From Microbacterium sp. AK031 (lineage in GTDB: Bacteria > Actinomycetota > Actinomycetes > Actinomycetales > Microbacteriaceae), in NCBI RefSeq assembly GCF_024807145.1, contig NZ_JANUCA010000002.1, forward strand, positions 434,001 through 498,000: a DNA stretch of 64,000 nt, in the 5' to 3' direction. Made by a program: the position numbers and the translations under genes. The notes beneath the pieces were generated by a model that saw only the letters and a program-made list of their open reading frames with translations, searched no databases and was not told the DNA's origin. This document shows, piece by piece, positions 17,442-26,119 of this stretch. How positions within the stretch are numbered: the first letter of the stretch is position 1; every line of letters begins with the position of its first letter.

Positions 17442-18884
17442 GTGGGAGACAGAGATGACAAAGCCAGAAAACGTCTCTCCCGCACCCCACATCGTGGCCT
17501 CACGGTCGCGGTCCTCGCCTTCGCCGGCCTCTGCTCCTCGTTCATGTTCACGCTGGTCGTGCCGCTTCAGGCCGAGCTGCCGACGCTGCTGAACGCATCA
17601 CGCGAAGACACCACCTGGGTCGTCACGATCACGCTGCTGGTCGCCGCGGTCGCCACCCCGATCTCCGGCCGTCTCGGCGACATGTACGGCAAACGTCGCG
17701 TCGTCGTGGTGCTGATGGCGCTGCTCAGCATCGGCTCCGTGATCGCCGCGATGTCCGGATCCATCGTCGGCGTGATCATCGGCCGCGCGCTGCAGGGCGG
17801 CGTCACCGGTGTCATCCCGCTCGGCATCGCGATCATGCGCGACATCCTGCCGACCAACAGACTCGGCACCGCCGTCGCCCTGATGAGCGCGACCATGGGC
17901 GTCGGCGGTGCGCTCGGGATGCCGCTCGCTGCGTACCTGGCGATCAACGCCGACTGGCATTCTCTGTTCTGGCTCGCGGCCGGTCTCGGCATCGTCGGGC
18001 TCATCCTGGTCTTCCTGTTCGTGCCGGAAGACGTGCTTCTCTCCCCCGGCCGCCTCGACGTGCCAGGTGCGATCGGCTTGGCGATCGGCCTCACCGGCCT
18101 GCTGCTGTACGTCTCGCGAGGCGCCGAGTGGGGTTGGACATCGCCCGTCGGGCTCTCGCTCCTGATCGGCGGCATCCTGGTGCTGCTGATCTGGGGGTGG
18201 TATCAGCTGCGCACGAACGACCCCCTGCTGGACCTGCGCGTCGCCGCGCGCCCCGCAGTGCTCTTCACGAACATCGCCGCGATCGGCATGGGATTCGCAC
18301 TGTTCTCCTCGAACGTCACGTTCCCGCAAATGCTCGAACTCCCGGTCGAGAGCGGCTCCGGTTTCGGCCTGGACATGTTGACTGCAGCATTCATCATCAT
18401 GCCCGCCGGGCTCGTCATGATGGTGATCTCACCCCTGTCGGGCTGGCTCGAGCGCACGGTCGGGCCCCGTCCTCTGTTCACCGTCGGCGCCGCCGCGATC
18501 GTGCTGGCGTATGTGTACGTGCTGATCTGGTCATCAGAGTGGTGGCACATCCTCGTCTCGAACGCGATCATCGGCGTCGGCATCGGCTTCACGTTCGCTG
18601 CCATGCCGATGATCATCATGCGCTCGGTACCAGCGAACGAGACCGGCGCCTCCAACGGGCTCAACGCACTCTTCCGCTCTGTCGGCACATCCAGCGCATC
18701 CGCCGTGATGGGCGGCGTGCTGGCCGCGATGAGCGTCGAGATCGACGGAGTGGCCGTGCCGACCCGCGAGGCGTTCGACGTCTGCTTCTGGCTGGCGATC
18801 ATCGCCGGAATCGTCGCCCTGGTGCTGTCGCTGTTCATCCCGGAGGGCCGCGCCATCGAACGGCATCCGTCGCTGCCGAGCTGA
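17442..18884 (+). CDS. MFS drug-type exporter (DHA2-like)
   Basis: A 480-residue integral membrane protein with about 14 hydrophobic helices. The A-motif GRLGDMYGKRRVVVV (about 70-84) follows helix 2, and GVTGVIPLGIAIMRDILP and GGALGMPLAAYLA match the drug/H+ antiporter motif region. It resembles EmrB/QacA-type proton-driven exporters. The substrate cannot be predicted. No TetR or MarR gene is directly adjacent on the same side, but a MarR gene lies about 0.5 kb downstream. Confidence 0.87.
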   Translation: MGDRDDKARKRLSRTPHRGLTVAVLAFAGLCSSFMFTLVVPLQAELPTLLNASREDTTWVVTITLLVAAVATPISGRLGDMYGKRRVVVVLMALLSIGSVIAAMSGSIVGVIIGRALQGGVTGVIPLGIAIMRDILPTNRLGTAVALMSATMGVGGALGMPLAAYLAINADWHSLFWLAAGLGIVGLILVFLFVPEDVLLSPGRLDVPGAIGLAIGLTGLLLYVSRGAEWGWTSPVGLSLLIGGILVLLIWGWYQLRTNDPLLDLRVAARPAVLFTNIAAIGMGFALFSSNVTFPQMLELPVESGSGFGLDMLTAAFIIMPAGLVMMVISPLSGWLERTVGPRPLFTVGAAAIVLAYVYVLIWSSEWWHILVSNAIIGVGIGFTFAAMPMIIMRSVPANETGASNGLNALFRSVGTSSASAVMGGVLAAMSVEIDGVAVPTREAFDVCFWLAIIAGIVALVLSLFIPEGRAIERHPSLPS

Positions 18885-18917
18885 GACGGCGTCCCGGCCG
18901 AGACGGTCGAGTGCCGG

Positions 18918-19310
18918 TTATAGCGTGAAGCCGTCCGGATCGCCGGGCTGCGGTGCCCGCAGCCGCTCGGGCACCGGCCACGGCAGCACGAACTGCTGCG
19001 CCGCCGTGCGAGTCATATCGCCATAGTCGTCGACCTTCACGACGATGCGGCCTGGGCTGCCGCCGCGATCCGGCGTGACCTCGACCATGCGCACCCGAAG
19101 CGGACGTTCGGCCTCGCCGTCCAGCATCCACGGGTCAGCGAGCCATGACAGGCCGTGCCCCTCCAGCGCCGCCTCCGCATCCAGCCATTCGATGGACTCG
19201 GAGATCGTGCGCCCGAGCACGTCGACCGCGACCCATTCGTCGTCGCCGCCGGGGTGGATCCACCCGAGCAGCTCGCCATCGTCGCGGCGATGCGGGGTCC
19301 AGTCGTCCAT
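18918..19310 (-). CDS. Hypothetical protein
   Basis: A 130-residue soluble, acidic protein, rich in Trp and Asp (MDDWTPHRRDDGELLGWIHP at the start), without a recognised domain. The pattern GWIHPGGDDEWVAVDVLGR resembles small proteins common next to helicase or transporter genes in Microbacteriaceae, with no known role. On the minus strand TACCCT plus six bases precedes the ATG at 19310, suggesting a leaderless mRNA, and this supports the short start. Confidence 0.7.
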   Translation of the reverse strand: MDDWTPHRRDDGELLGWIHPGGDDEWVAVDVLGRTISESIEWLDAEAALEGHGLSWLADPWMLDGEAERPLRVRMVEVTPDRGGSPGRIVVKVDDYGDMTRTAAQQFVLPWPVPERLRAPQPGDPDGFTL

Positions 19311-19362
19311 CCGACGAGGGTACCCCCAGCCACACCGTCTCACTGCTGGGCAGAACGGGAAC

Positions 19363-19836
19363 ATGGTCGCTCCCCTCCCCCGCATGACGCCGGAGCAATC
19401 CCGCGCCTGGCTCGCCCTCATCAGCACGGCCGAGCTCCTTCCGTCCGCGCTCGATGCCCAGCTGCAGCGCGACGCCGACCTCACCCGCTACGAGTTCATC
19501 CTGCTCAGCACGCTGCAGCGCGGGGGTCCGATGCGTCTTAGTGATCTGGCCGCAGCGACCAACGCGACGCTCCCACGCTGCTCGAAGGTCGTCAGCAGGC
19601 TCCAGCGGCGCGATCTGGTGGAGAGGGAGGAGAGCACGCAGGATCGACTCAGCGTGGTGCTCAAACTCAGCAGACAGGGCCGTCGCCGGCTCGTGTTCGC
19701 GGCGCCAGACCACTTCGCCACCGCGCATCGGCTGGTGCTCGATCGCCTCACCCCCGCGCAGCTCGATGCCCTCGCAGATGCTCTCGAACCGGTCGTGCAG
19801 GCTCTCGAACCTCAACAGAAATTCGGGCCCTTCTGA
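19363..19836 (+). CDS. MarR-family transcriptional regulator
   Basis: A 157-residue winged-helix regulator. The order is a dimerisation helix (EQSRAWLALISTAELLPSAL), the recognition HTH MRLSDLAAATNATLPRCSKVVSRLQRR (about 63-89, by position), and the wing ERE-x-STQDRLSVVLKLSRQGRRR. It is divergent from the hypothetical gene at 19310, so the 50-bp gap is the likely operator. The MFS exporter 0.5 kb upstream is a plausible target, by context only. Confidence 0.87.
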   Translation: MVAPLPRMTPEQSRAWLALISTAELLPSALDAQLQRDADLTRYEFILLSTLQRGGPMRLSDLAAATNATLPRCSKVVSRLQRRDLVEREESTQDRLSVVLKLSRQGRRRLVFAAPDHFATAHRLVLDRLTPAQLDALADALEPVVQALEPQQKFGPF

Positions 19837-19901
19837 CCGCATGCGCACGCACGAGTCGTCATTCCTCGTCACGCGAGGCGGTCGAATCGCACCGCGCTGG
19901 A

Positions 19902-19913
19902 TAACATCCGATC
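19902..19913 (+). promoter_or_regulatory. Leaderless-type -10 before a 40-codon gene
   Basis: TAACAT (19902-19907) then six bases (CCGATC) then ATG at 19914. No Shine-Dalgarno site. This is the main support for the short ORF that follows. Confidence 0.45.
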
Positions 19914-20036
19914 ATGAGCACGATCGCCACCACCACCGCCGGAAGCCTGCCCCGCACTGACGCCCACATCGCCGCGAACGCGGCGCGCAAGCGTCTGATC
20001 GCGCGCGGGCGGGCATACGTGTACGGGCGGGCATAA
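19914..20036 (+). CDS. Small basic protein, 40 residues
   Basis: A short frame encoding MSTIATTTAGSLPRTDAHIA at its start and ending KRLIARGRAYVYGRA. It is strongly basic at the C-terminus (six Arg/Lys in the last 18 residues) and predicted helical from about residue 16. It fills the gap between the MarR gene and the convergent hydrolase-fold gene, and has its own leaderless-type -10. I do not recognise a family; a nucleic-acid or ribosome-binding role is only a guess from charge. Confidence 0.5.
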   Translation: MSTIATTTAGSLPRTDAHIAANAARKRLIARGRAYVYGRA

Positions 20037-20051
20037 CCGCTCGCGTCGCTC

Positions 20052-20969
20052 TCAGTGCGCGTACTCCATGAGCTCGAGCCCGAGCACACGGAACGCATCA
20101 TGTGCGCGGAGCCGGTGCGTGATCGAGAGGTCGTCGAAGCACACGATCATCGCGTACGCGATCCCCGATCGGGGACCCGCGAGCACGCCGGCTTCGGCGC
20201 GCACACCCCGTTCGCGACCCGTCTTGTTGATGAACAGCAGCCCATGAGCGTCGTGATCGTGCGCGAACGGGTCGAGTCCCGTGGATGCCGCGACCAGGCT
20301 CAGATCGTGGTTGAGGCTCAGCCACTCCGACACCTGCGCGCTCACTGCGACGTCCACCGCCGTGGAGTTCACCAGGGCGGAGAACAGGCCGGCAAGCTCA
20401 CGCGTCGTGCCCACCGCGACATGCGGGGCGTCATCCGGTCCTCGCTCATCTCGGAAGCGGTCGAGCAGCGCGGTCTGCGTGAGCCCGAGCGCCTGAAGAC
20501 GATCATTCACGCGATCGTCCCGAACGTGCGCCAAGAGGGCGTTCACCGCCATCGGATCACCCGCCGCCGCAGCGAGCACCGCGAGATCCACGAGCGGCAG
20601 CGCCGGTGCCCGCAGGTTGCGCCACACCCCCGCCATGGTCACATCGTCGACCGAGGATTGTTCGACGATCTCGAGCGGATCCAGCGTTCCCGACTCGAAG
20701 CCTGCAGCCACCTCGATCAGCAACGGCACCACACCGAGACCGGCGATCGGCATCGTGACGTGGTCGTCGCCGGCGAGCACCTCTGCGCCGGTGTCGAGGT
20801 CGGTGACGTGCACCGACACCTGGGCGCCGGCATCCGCCAGCTCCTCGAGCGCACGCAGAGTGGCCACGAACGAGCGGCGGCCCACGGCGGCACGGCGAGG
20901 GACACGTCGATGGCTGCGATGTGATCGGCGCAGCATCGCAGGCGGCGAAGGCTCGGAGGGAGTGCCCAC
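20052..20969 (-). CDS. Class A beta-lactamase-fold protein lacking catalytic Ser/Lys
   Basis: A 305-residue protein with the class A serine-hydrolase layout. The strand VSVHVTDLDTG and the following helix PIAGLGVVPLLIEVAAG are present, but where ASxxK is expected it reads AGLGV, so both the nucleophile Ser and the general-base Lys are missing. The second motif is GDP in place of SDN (AAAGDPMAVNALL). The third motif, KTG in FINKTGRERG, is intact. It is probably a pseudoenzyme that binds ligand or a partner. No clear signal peptide; the Arg-rich N-terminus may start later, at the ATG for MLRRSHRSHRR. Confidence 0.75.
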   Translation of the reverse strand: MGTPSEPSPPAMLRRSHRSHRRVPRRAAVGRRSFVATLRALEELADAGAQVSVHVTDLDTGAEVLAGDDHVTMPIAGLGVVPLLIEVAAGFESGTLDPLEIVEQSSVDDVTMAGVWRNLRAPALPLVDLAVLAAAAGDPMAVNALLAHVRDDRVNDRLQALGLTQTALLDRFRDERGPDDAPHVAVGTTRELAGLFSALVNSTAVDVAVSAQVSEWLSLNHDLSLVAASTGLDPFAHDHDAHGLLFINKTGRERGVRAEAGVLAGPRSGIAYAMIVCFDDLSITHRLRAHDAFRVLGLELMEYAH

Positions 20970-21070
20970 GCGTGTTCCTTCCCAGGAAGGTCTTCAGGGG
21001 ACGCTACTGGGAGCATGCCCCCCAGCAGCACTCGCTATCGTAACCCCGCGTCACTGCCTCCGGGAAAAGA

Positions 21071-23053
21071 TCACCAGATCGTCACACGCTGTTCGCGCGG
21101 AAGGTGCAGCGCATCCGCCTCGGTCACATCGAATGCCTCGTAGAAGGCATCGATGTTGCGAACGATCTGGTTGCAGCGGAACTCGTTCGGCGAGTGCGGG
21201 TCGATCGTGAGCAGCCGGATCGTCTCGGCGTCGCGGCTCTTCTGCTGCCAGACCTGCGCCCAGCTCAGCAGCAGGCGCTGCACCCCGGTGAGGCCGTCGA
21301 TGACTGGCGATTCGACGGCGTCGCCGTTCGAATCACGACCTAGCGACAGCTCGTATGCCTTCAGCGCGATGCCGAGACCACCCAGGTCGCCGATGTTCTC
21401 GCCGATAGTGAGGGCGCCGTTGACGTGGTTGTCCTCACCAAGGCCCACCGGGACCAGAGCGTCGTACTGTGCGATCAGAGCTTTCGTGCGCTCCTCGAAG
21501 GCTGCGCGATCGGCATCCGTCCACCAGTCGTCGAGCTTGCCCGAGCCGTCGTAGCGGCTGCCCTGGTCATCGAATCCGTGACCGATCTCATGACCGATCA
21601 CGGCGCCGATCCCGCCGTAGTTGGCTGCGGCGTCGCGGGAGGCGTCGAAGAACGGGTACTGCAGAATCGCCGCGGGGAACACGATCTCGTTCATCGAGGG
21701 GTTGTAGTAGGCGTTGACCATCTGCGGCGGCATGTGCCATTCATTGCGATCGATGGGCTTCCCGACCTTGTCGACGTTGCGGTCGTGCTCGAAGATGTTC
21801 GCCCGGCGCACGTTGCCGAAGATGTCGGATGCATCGATCTCGAGGGTCGAGTAGTCGCGCCACTCCTCTGGATGGCCGATCTTCGGAGTGAACGCATCGA
21901 GCTTGGCGAGCGCCCGCTCACGGGTCTCCGGGCTCATCCACTCCAGCGTCGTGATGCTCTGCCGGTACGCCTCGATGAGGTTCGCCACGAGCTCGTCCAT
22001 CGCGGCCTTCGCCGTCGGCGGGTAGTGGCGCTCCACGTAGACCTTGCCGATCGCCTCACCGAGTGCGCCCTCTGTGACGGAGACACCGCGCTTCCAGCGC
22101 TCGCGGATCGTGGGGACGCCGGAGATCTCGGTGCCGTAGAACGAGAAGTTCTCCTGCACGATGTCGTCCGTGAGGTACGGGGCTGCGGCATGCACGACAT
22201 GCGCGCGCAGCCACGACTTCCACTCGTCGAGTCGCTCTTCGGTGAGCAGCGTGCCGAGGCCCTCGAGCGCGCTGGGCTGTGAGACCACGGCTTCGGCGAA
22301 GGCATCCGGATTCGTGGGCACGACACCGTCTCGCCACGGCGCGAGGTCGACGCCGATCAGGCTCTGCAGCTCGTCCCACGTCTTGAGGTTGTAGGTGGCG
22401 ACGGCGTCGCGGCTGGCGACGTTGTCCCAGTGATGCGAGGCGATCTGCTTCTCGATCTCGAACGAGCGCTCGGCGTCGCCCGCGGCATCCGCGAGACCGG
22501 CGAGCGCGAGCAGACGCTCGAGGTGAGCGCGATATGCGGTGCAGGTGTCCTCGAAGTTCTCGAGTCGGTAGTAGCTCTCGTCGGGCAGGGAGAGGCCGGA
22601 CTGCACGAGAATCGGCAGGTAGCGCTCGGGGTTGCCAGGGTCGCCGTCGACGTAGAGGCCGATCAGGTGGGCGCGACCGTCGCGCTCGTACGCGCCGACC
22701 GTCGCGAGGAGCGAGGGGATGCTGTCGATCTGATCGATCTCCGCAAGGGTCTCGGTGAGCGGCGCGACACCGGCGGCGTCGATGCGGTCGGTGTCCATGA
22801 AGCTCGAGAACATGTCGCCGATCTTGCGCGCGAGCGTGCCTTCCTCTGCGTTCTGCGACTCCTCGATGATCGTGCGCACGTCCTTCTCTGCCTGCTCGGC
22901 GAGCAGATGGAACGAGCCCCACCTGGCCTTGTCCCCAGGGATCTCCGTGCGCTCGAGCCACGAGCCGTTCACGTACCGGTAGAGATCGTCCTGCGGACGG
23001 ATGTCGGAGCTGAATTCTGCGGTGGCGAGGCCGGTGGGGAGAGCATCAGTCAT
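21071..23053 (-). CDS. M13-family zinc metallopeptidase (neprilysin/PepO-like)
   Basis: A 660-residue soluble endopeptidase for small peptides. The N-terminal helical domain begins with IRPQDDLYRYVNGSW. The C-terminal domain has VNAYYNPSMNEIVFPAAILQ, the zinc motif VIGHEIGHGFDDQG (HExxH, about residue 488) and the third-ligand region ENIGDLGG. It lacks a membrane anchor, as in bacterial PepO. Start ATG at 23053; TAGGGT lies seven bases upstream on the minus strand (leaderless type), excluding the longer N-terminus. Confidence 0.93.
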   Translation of the reverse strand: MTDALPTGLATAEFSSDIRPQDDLYRYVNGSWLERTEIPGDKARWGSFHLLAEQAEKDVRTIIEESQNAEEGTLARKIGDMFSSFMDTDRIDAAGVAPLTETLAEIDQIDSIPSLLATVGAYERDGRAHLIGLYVDGDPGNPERYLPILVQSGLSLPDESYYRLENFEDTCTAYRAHLERLLALAGLADAAGDAERSFEIEKQIASHHWDNVASRDAVATYNLKTWDELQSLIGVDLAPWRDGVVPTNPDAFAEAVVSQPSALEGLGTLLTEERLDEWKSWLRAHVVHAAAPYLTDDIVQENFSFYGTEISGVPTIRERWKRGVSVTEGALGEAIGKVYVERHYPPTAKAAMDELVANLIEAYRQSITTLEWMSPETRERALAKLDAFTPKIGHPEEWRDYSTLEIDASDIFGNVRRANIFEHDRNVDKVGKPIDRNEWHMPPQMVNAYYNPSMNEIVFPAAILQYPFFDASRDAAANYGGIGAVIGHEIGHGFDDQGSRYDGSGKLDDWWTDADRAAFEERTKALIAQYDALVPVGLGEDNHVNGALTIGENIGDLGGLGIALKAYELSLGRDSNGDAVESPVIDGLTGVQRLLLSWAQVWQQKSRDAETIRLLTIDPHSPNEFRCNQIVRNIDAFYEAFDVTEADALHLPREQRVTIW

Positions 23054-23091
23054 GGTGTCCACCCTATGCGCGCGGTGCCGCACGCACCTCG

Positions 23092-23673
23092 TCAGAAGAA
23101 GGAATTCCCGGCCTCTGTGTCGCCCTGAACCGGGTTCCCCTTCTTCCGTCGACCGAACCGGCGCCGAGGAGGTTCCGGCGCCGCGACAGGTGCGGGCCGC
23201 GCGGCTCGGCGCCCTCGCCAGGCCTCGATCTCAGCATCCACGTCGCGCGTGCGCGTGATGACCGGCGGGCCGCCCTGCAGCTGGCGACGGGCGGCGATCA
23301 CCCGCTTGTTGAAGTCCTCCAGCACCTCGCGCACGTCGCTCTCTCGCGCGAGAGCGTCGAGGTTCGCATCGAGCTCGCGGTCCTCGTTGCGCAGCAGCAG
23401 CGCGGGAGGGCCGAGGCCGGACAGGTTCTCCGTCTCGATCTTGCGCCGGATCCACCAATCCGGGTCGTGGTGCGTGCCGAGCCCCTCGATCGGCTTACCC
23501 GCACCGGGCAGATCGTCGAACTCGCCGCGACGGATGGCGAGCTGAATCGCCGTTTCGACGAACTCGTGCTGATTCTCGGCCGTGAGCTGCATCGGTTCGG
23601 GTTCGGTCTCAGCATCCGGCTCGCCGTCGCCTCGCGCCCGGTATCGGGCCGCTGCGTCTCGAGGATCAGTCAT
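23092..23673 (-). CDS. DUF1992 (DnaJ-homologue C28-like) protein
   Basis: A 193-residue protein with the DUF1992 core QLAIRRGEFDDLPGAGKPIE (about 43-62) and HHDPDWWIRRKIETENL, followed by a charged Arg-rich tail (RRRFGRRKKGNP). The family is widespread but uncharacterised. GGAGG sits six bases before the ATG at 23673. It is transcribed towards and probably with the M13 peptidase, 38 bp downstream. Confidence 0.82.
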   Translation of the reverse strand: MTDPRDAAARYRARGDGEPDAETEPEPMQLTAENQHEFVETAIQLAIRRGEFDDLPGAGKPIEGLGTHHDPDWWIRRKIETENLSGLGPPALLLRNEDRELDANLDALARESDVREVLEDFNKRVIAARRQLQGGPPVITRTRDVDAEIEAWRGRRAARPAPVAAPEPPRRRFGRRKKGNPVQGDTEAGNSFF

Positions 23674-23902
23674 CTTCCACCTCCGGATGCCGGTTCCTCC
23701 AGCCTACGACGGCGCAGGCGGCGTCGCTCCTGTGCCATGCGCCGTCGGTCCGGTGTCGATGGGAGATTCTCGTCGGTTATTCAGCGGCGCTTTGACCGGA
23801 GAGAACCTCCTTTCGACGCGGCTTCGGACGCGGCAACGGATGTCAGGAGCGACGACGGAGGAGGGAAGGGCGGTCGTGAGCGCTGCTGTCGCCGGTACGG
23901 CA

Positions 23903-23914
23903 TAGGCTCGTCAG
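23903..23914 (+). promoter_or_regulatory. Leaderless -10 of MATE gene
   Basis: TAGGCT (23903-23908), six bases, then GTG at 23915. There is no Shine-Dalgarno site. It confirms a GTG start. Confidence 0.5.
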
Positions 23915-25237
23915 GTGACCGTGCGCCAGACCCTCAATCGAGAGATCCTGCGACTCGCGGTCCCCGCTCTCGGCGCGCTGGTCGCGGAGCCGGCGTTCCT
24001 CATAGTGGATGCTGCGCTCGTCGGGCACCTCGGCGTCATACCGCTCGCCGGCCTCGGCATCGCCGGCGCGGTGCTGCAGACGATCGTCGGGCTCATGGTC
24101 TTCCTCGCATATTCGACGACACCGGCGGTCGCGCGCCGGTTCGGCGCGGGCGACAAGAAGGATGCCGTGAGCGTCGGCATCGACGGCATGTGGCTGGCGC
24201 TGGGACTCGGCGCGGTGCTCGCCGTCACGGGTGCGCTCTCCTCCCCCTGGCTGGTCTCGCTGTTCGGCGCGTCCGCCGAGGTCGCGGAGCAGGCCGACGT
24301 CTACCTGTCCATCTCGATGTGGGGCCTGCCGGCCATGCTCATCGTCTTCGCGGCGACCGGTCTGCTGCGCGGCATGCAGGACACCATGACACCGCTGTGG
24401 ATCGCCGGGGCGGGGTTCGGCACGAACGCACTGTTGAACTGGGTGTTCATCTACGGCTTCGGCTGGGGCATCGCCGGATCCGCCGCAGGCACCGTCGTCG
24501 CGCAGTGGAGCATGGTCGCGGCGTACGTGCTCATCATCGGCCGCCTGACCCGCCGCCACTCGGCATCCGTCCGACCCCAGCGCGACGGAGTTCGGGGATC
24601 TGCGCGTTCGGGCGGCTGGTTGTTCCTTCGCACCGTTAGCCTGCGCGTCGCCCTGCTCGTCACCGTCGGCATCGCGACCGGCATCGGCACCACCGAGCTC
24701 GCCGGATGGCAGGTGGTCTTCACGATCTTCTCCGCCGCCGCGTTCGCCCTCGATGCTCTCGCCATCGCTGCACAAGCGCTGATCGGCAAGGGCCTCGGGG
24801 CGCGCGATATCCCTGCCGTACGACAAGTGCTCGCGCGCACGGTCGCGTGGGGTGCGTGGTTCGGCGTGATCGTCGGCGGGCTGATCGCGGCCCTGTCCGG
24901 CGTGATCGGGCTCGTCTTCACCGGAGACGCCGCCATCGCAGCCCTCATCCAGCCGGCGCTGATCGTGCTGGCCGTGGCGCAGCCGATCGCCGGCGTCGTC
25001 TTCGTGCTCGACGGTGTGCTGATGGGGTCCGGCGACGTGCGCTACCTGGCGATCGCCGGTGGGCTCAATCTCGTACCGTTCCTGCCTGCGCTGTGGATCA
25101 TCGCACTCGTCGGGGTCGACGGCACCGCCGGGGTGACGTGGCTGGCTGCGGCATTCTTCGGCGTCTACATGCTCGCCCGCTTCGCGACGCTGGGCTGGCG
25201 GGTGAAGACCGGCGGGTGGTTGAGCGCTTCGGTGTAG
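23915..25237 (+). CDS. MATE-family multidrug efflux transporter (DinF-like)
   Basis: A 440-residue protein with 12 predicted helices in two similar halves, as in MatE proteins. NREILRLAVPALGALVAEPAF at the N-terminus and the opening LIVDAALVGHLGVIPLAGLGI are typical of the DinF branch, which uses a Na+ or H+ gradient to export cationic compounds. The second half starts near residue 240 (LRVALLVTVGIATGIGTTELA). It is a single gene with its own leaderless promoter. Confidence 0.9.
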   Translation: MTVRQTLNREILRLAVPALGALVAEPAFLIVDAALVGHLGVIPLAGLGIAGAVLQTIVGLMVFLAYSTTPAVARRFGAGDKKDAVSVGIDGMWLALGLGAVLAVTGALSSPWLVSLFGASAEVAEQADVYLSISMWGLPAMLIVFAATGLLRGMQDTMTPLWIAGAGFGTNALLNWVFIYGFGWGIAGSAAGTVVAQWSMVAAYVLIIGRLTRRHSASVRPQRDGVRGSARSGGWLFLRTVSLRVALLVTVGIATGIGTTELAGWQVVFTIFSAAAFALDALAIAAQALIGKGLGARDIPAVRQVLARTVAWGAWFGVIVGGLIAALSGVIGLVFTGDAAIAALIQPALIVLAVAQPIAGVVFVLDGVLMGSGDVRYLAIAGGLNLVPFLPALWIIALVGVDGTAGVTWLAAAFFGVYMLARFATLGWRVKTGGWLSASV

Positions 25238-25351
25238 CGCGACTCGTTCTCCACCGGTGCGTCCGGATCGGGGTTATCCACCGAACGTGGGCGCGCGCTG
25301 GTACCTCTGGCATCGTGGTCTCGACACGACGACAATAGAAGGATGCTGACG

Positions 25352-25543
25352 ATGAACGAGCCGCAGGTGTGGACGCTGATCGGCGTTCTCGCCGCGGGCC
25401 TGTTCGGCATGATCACGCTGATGTCGACTATGTTCGTGCGCATCATCCGCACAGAGATCCAGGGCGTCCATCATCGTCTCGATCGCCTCGATGCCGCCGT
25501 CAACGCACTGATGCGGCACAGGTTCGGGATTCAACGCGACTGA
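25352..25543 (+). CDS. Small single-pass membrane protein, 63 residues
   Basis: One hydrophobic helix (VWTLIGVLAAGLFGMITLMS) followed by a basic amphipathic helix (EIQGVHHRLDRLDAAVNALM) that could form a coiled coil. The ATG at 25352 is chosen over the one at 25343 because AGAAGG ends right before 25343, leaving nine bases to 25352. I do not recognise a family. Similar small anchors are common in Actinobacteria. Confidence 0.6.
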   Translation: MNEPQVWTLIGVLAAGLFGMITLMSTMFVRIIRTEIQGVHHRLDRLDAAVNALMRHRFGIQRD

Positions 25544-25573
25544 CACCCGTCTTCGGTGGGTCAAGATGTTCGT

Positions 25574-26119
25574 ATGACCTCCGCCTGGCCCGGCGACAGC
25601 GCGACAGTCGTGCGTTGGGTGCGATCCGCCCTCCGGCGCGCCGCGCGTGACTCCGGCGAAGTCGAGCTGAAGAGTCTCGATGACCTCGAGGTCGCGGCCT
25701 CCCTCTCCGGCCACGACCTCGAGCATCTCACTCTGGATGCCACCCGAACGAGGCTCGCCTTCGGCTGGAATTCTCCGCCGGTGCCGTCGGAGGCAGCCGA
25801 AGCGGATCCGCCTGAACCGGAGATCATCACCCGCGCGCCCGGCATCCTGAGGAACTTCCGGTTCACCGCCCGGCCGATGCGAATCGAGCGGAGTCCGCTC
25901 GATGTCGACGTGCAGGCGTTCGACATGCCGATCGTGTGGCCGACTGCCGCCGAACCCGCAGTGCCGGGTGTCCCGGAGAGTATTCACTCGCTCGTCCCAG
26001 ACGGATCGGGGATTGCCTGCGCCTCGACGACCGCGATGAGGCTGGCCGGCAGCAGCACCGTCATGGCGATCGCCAGAATCACGATCACTGCGCGTAGCGG
26101 CGGCACCACTCGTACATGA
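25574..26119 (+). CDS. Hypothetical protein, doubtful C-terminus
   Basis: A 181-residue frame. The first 130 residues (after MTSAWPGDSATVVRWVRSAL) look like a genuine folded protein: DDLEVAASLSGHDLEHLTLD and NFRFTARPMRIERSPLDVDV resemble lipid-binding LmeA/DUF2993-type beta repeats, though weakly. The last 45 residues run antisense through a small ORF and the end of the SpoU-type methyltransferase gene and look like out-of-frame sequence. The true protein may be truncated or frameshifted near 25970. TCAAGAT seven bases before the ATG may be a weak leaderless promoter. Confidence 0.5.
   Translation: MTSAWPGDSATVVRWVRSALRRAARDSGEVELKSLDDLEVAASLSGHDLEHLTLDATRTRLAFGWNSPPVPSEAAEADPPEPEIITRAPGILRNFRFTARPMRIERSPLDVDVQAFDMPIVWPTAAEPAVPGVPESIHSLVPDGSGIACASTTAMRLAGSSTVMAIARITITARSGGTTRT
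25984..26088 (-). CDS. Putative 34-residue membrane peptide coupled to SpoU gene
   Basis: A GTG at 26088 overlaps the methyltransferase stop (GTGA) and opens a frame for one hydrophobic helix (IVILAIAMTVLLPASLIAVV) and a short polar tail ending GTSE. The stop-start overlap is the same coupling style used by certain neighbours. It is too short for homology judgement and it overlaps an opposite-strand hypothetical, so it may be spurious. Confidence 0.35.
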   Translation of the reverse strand: MIVILAIAMTVLLPASLIAVVEAQAIPDPSGTSE

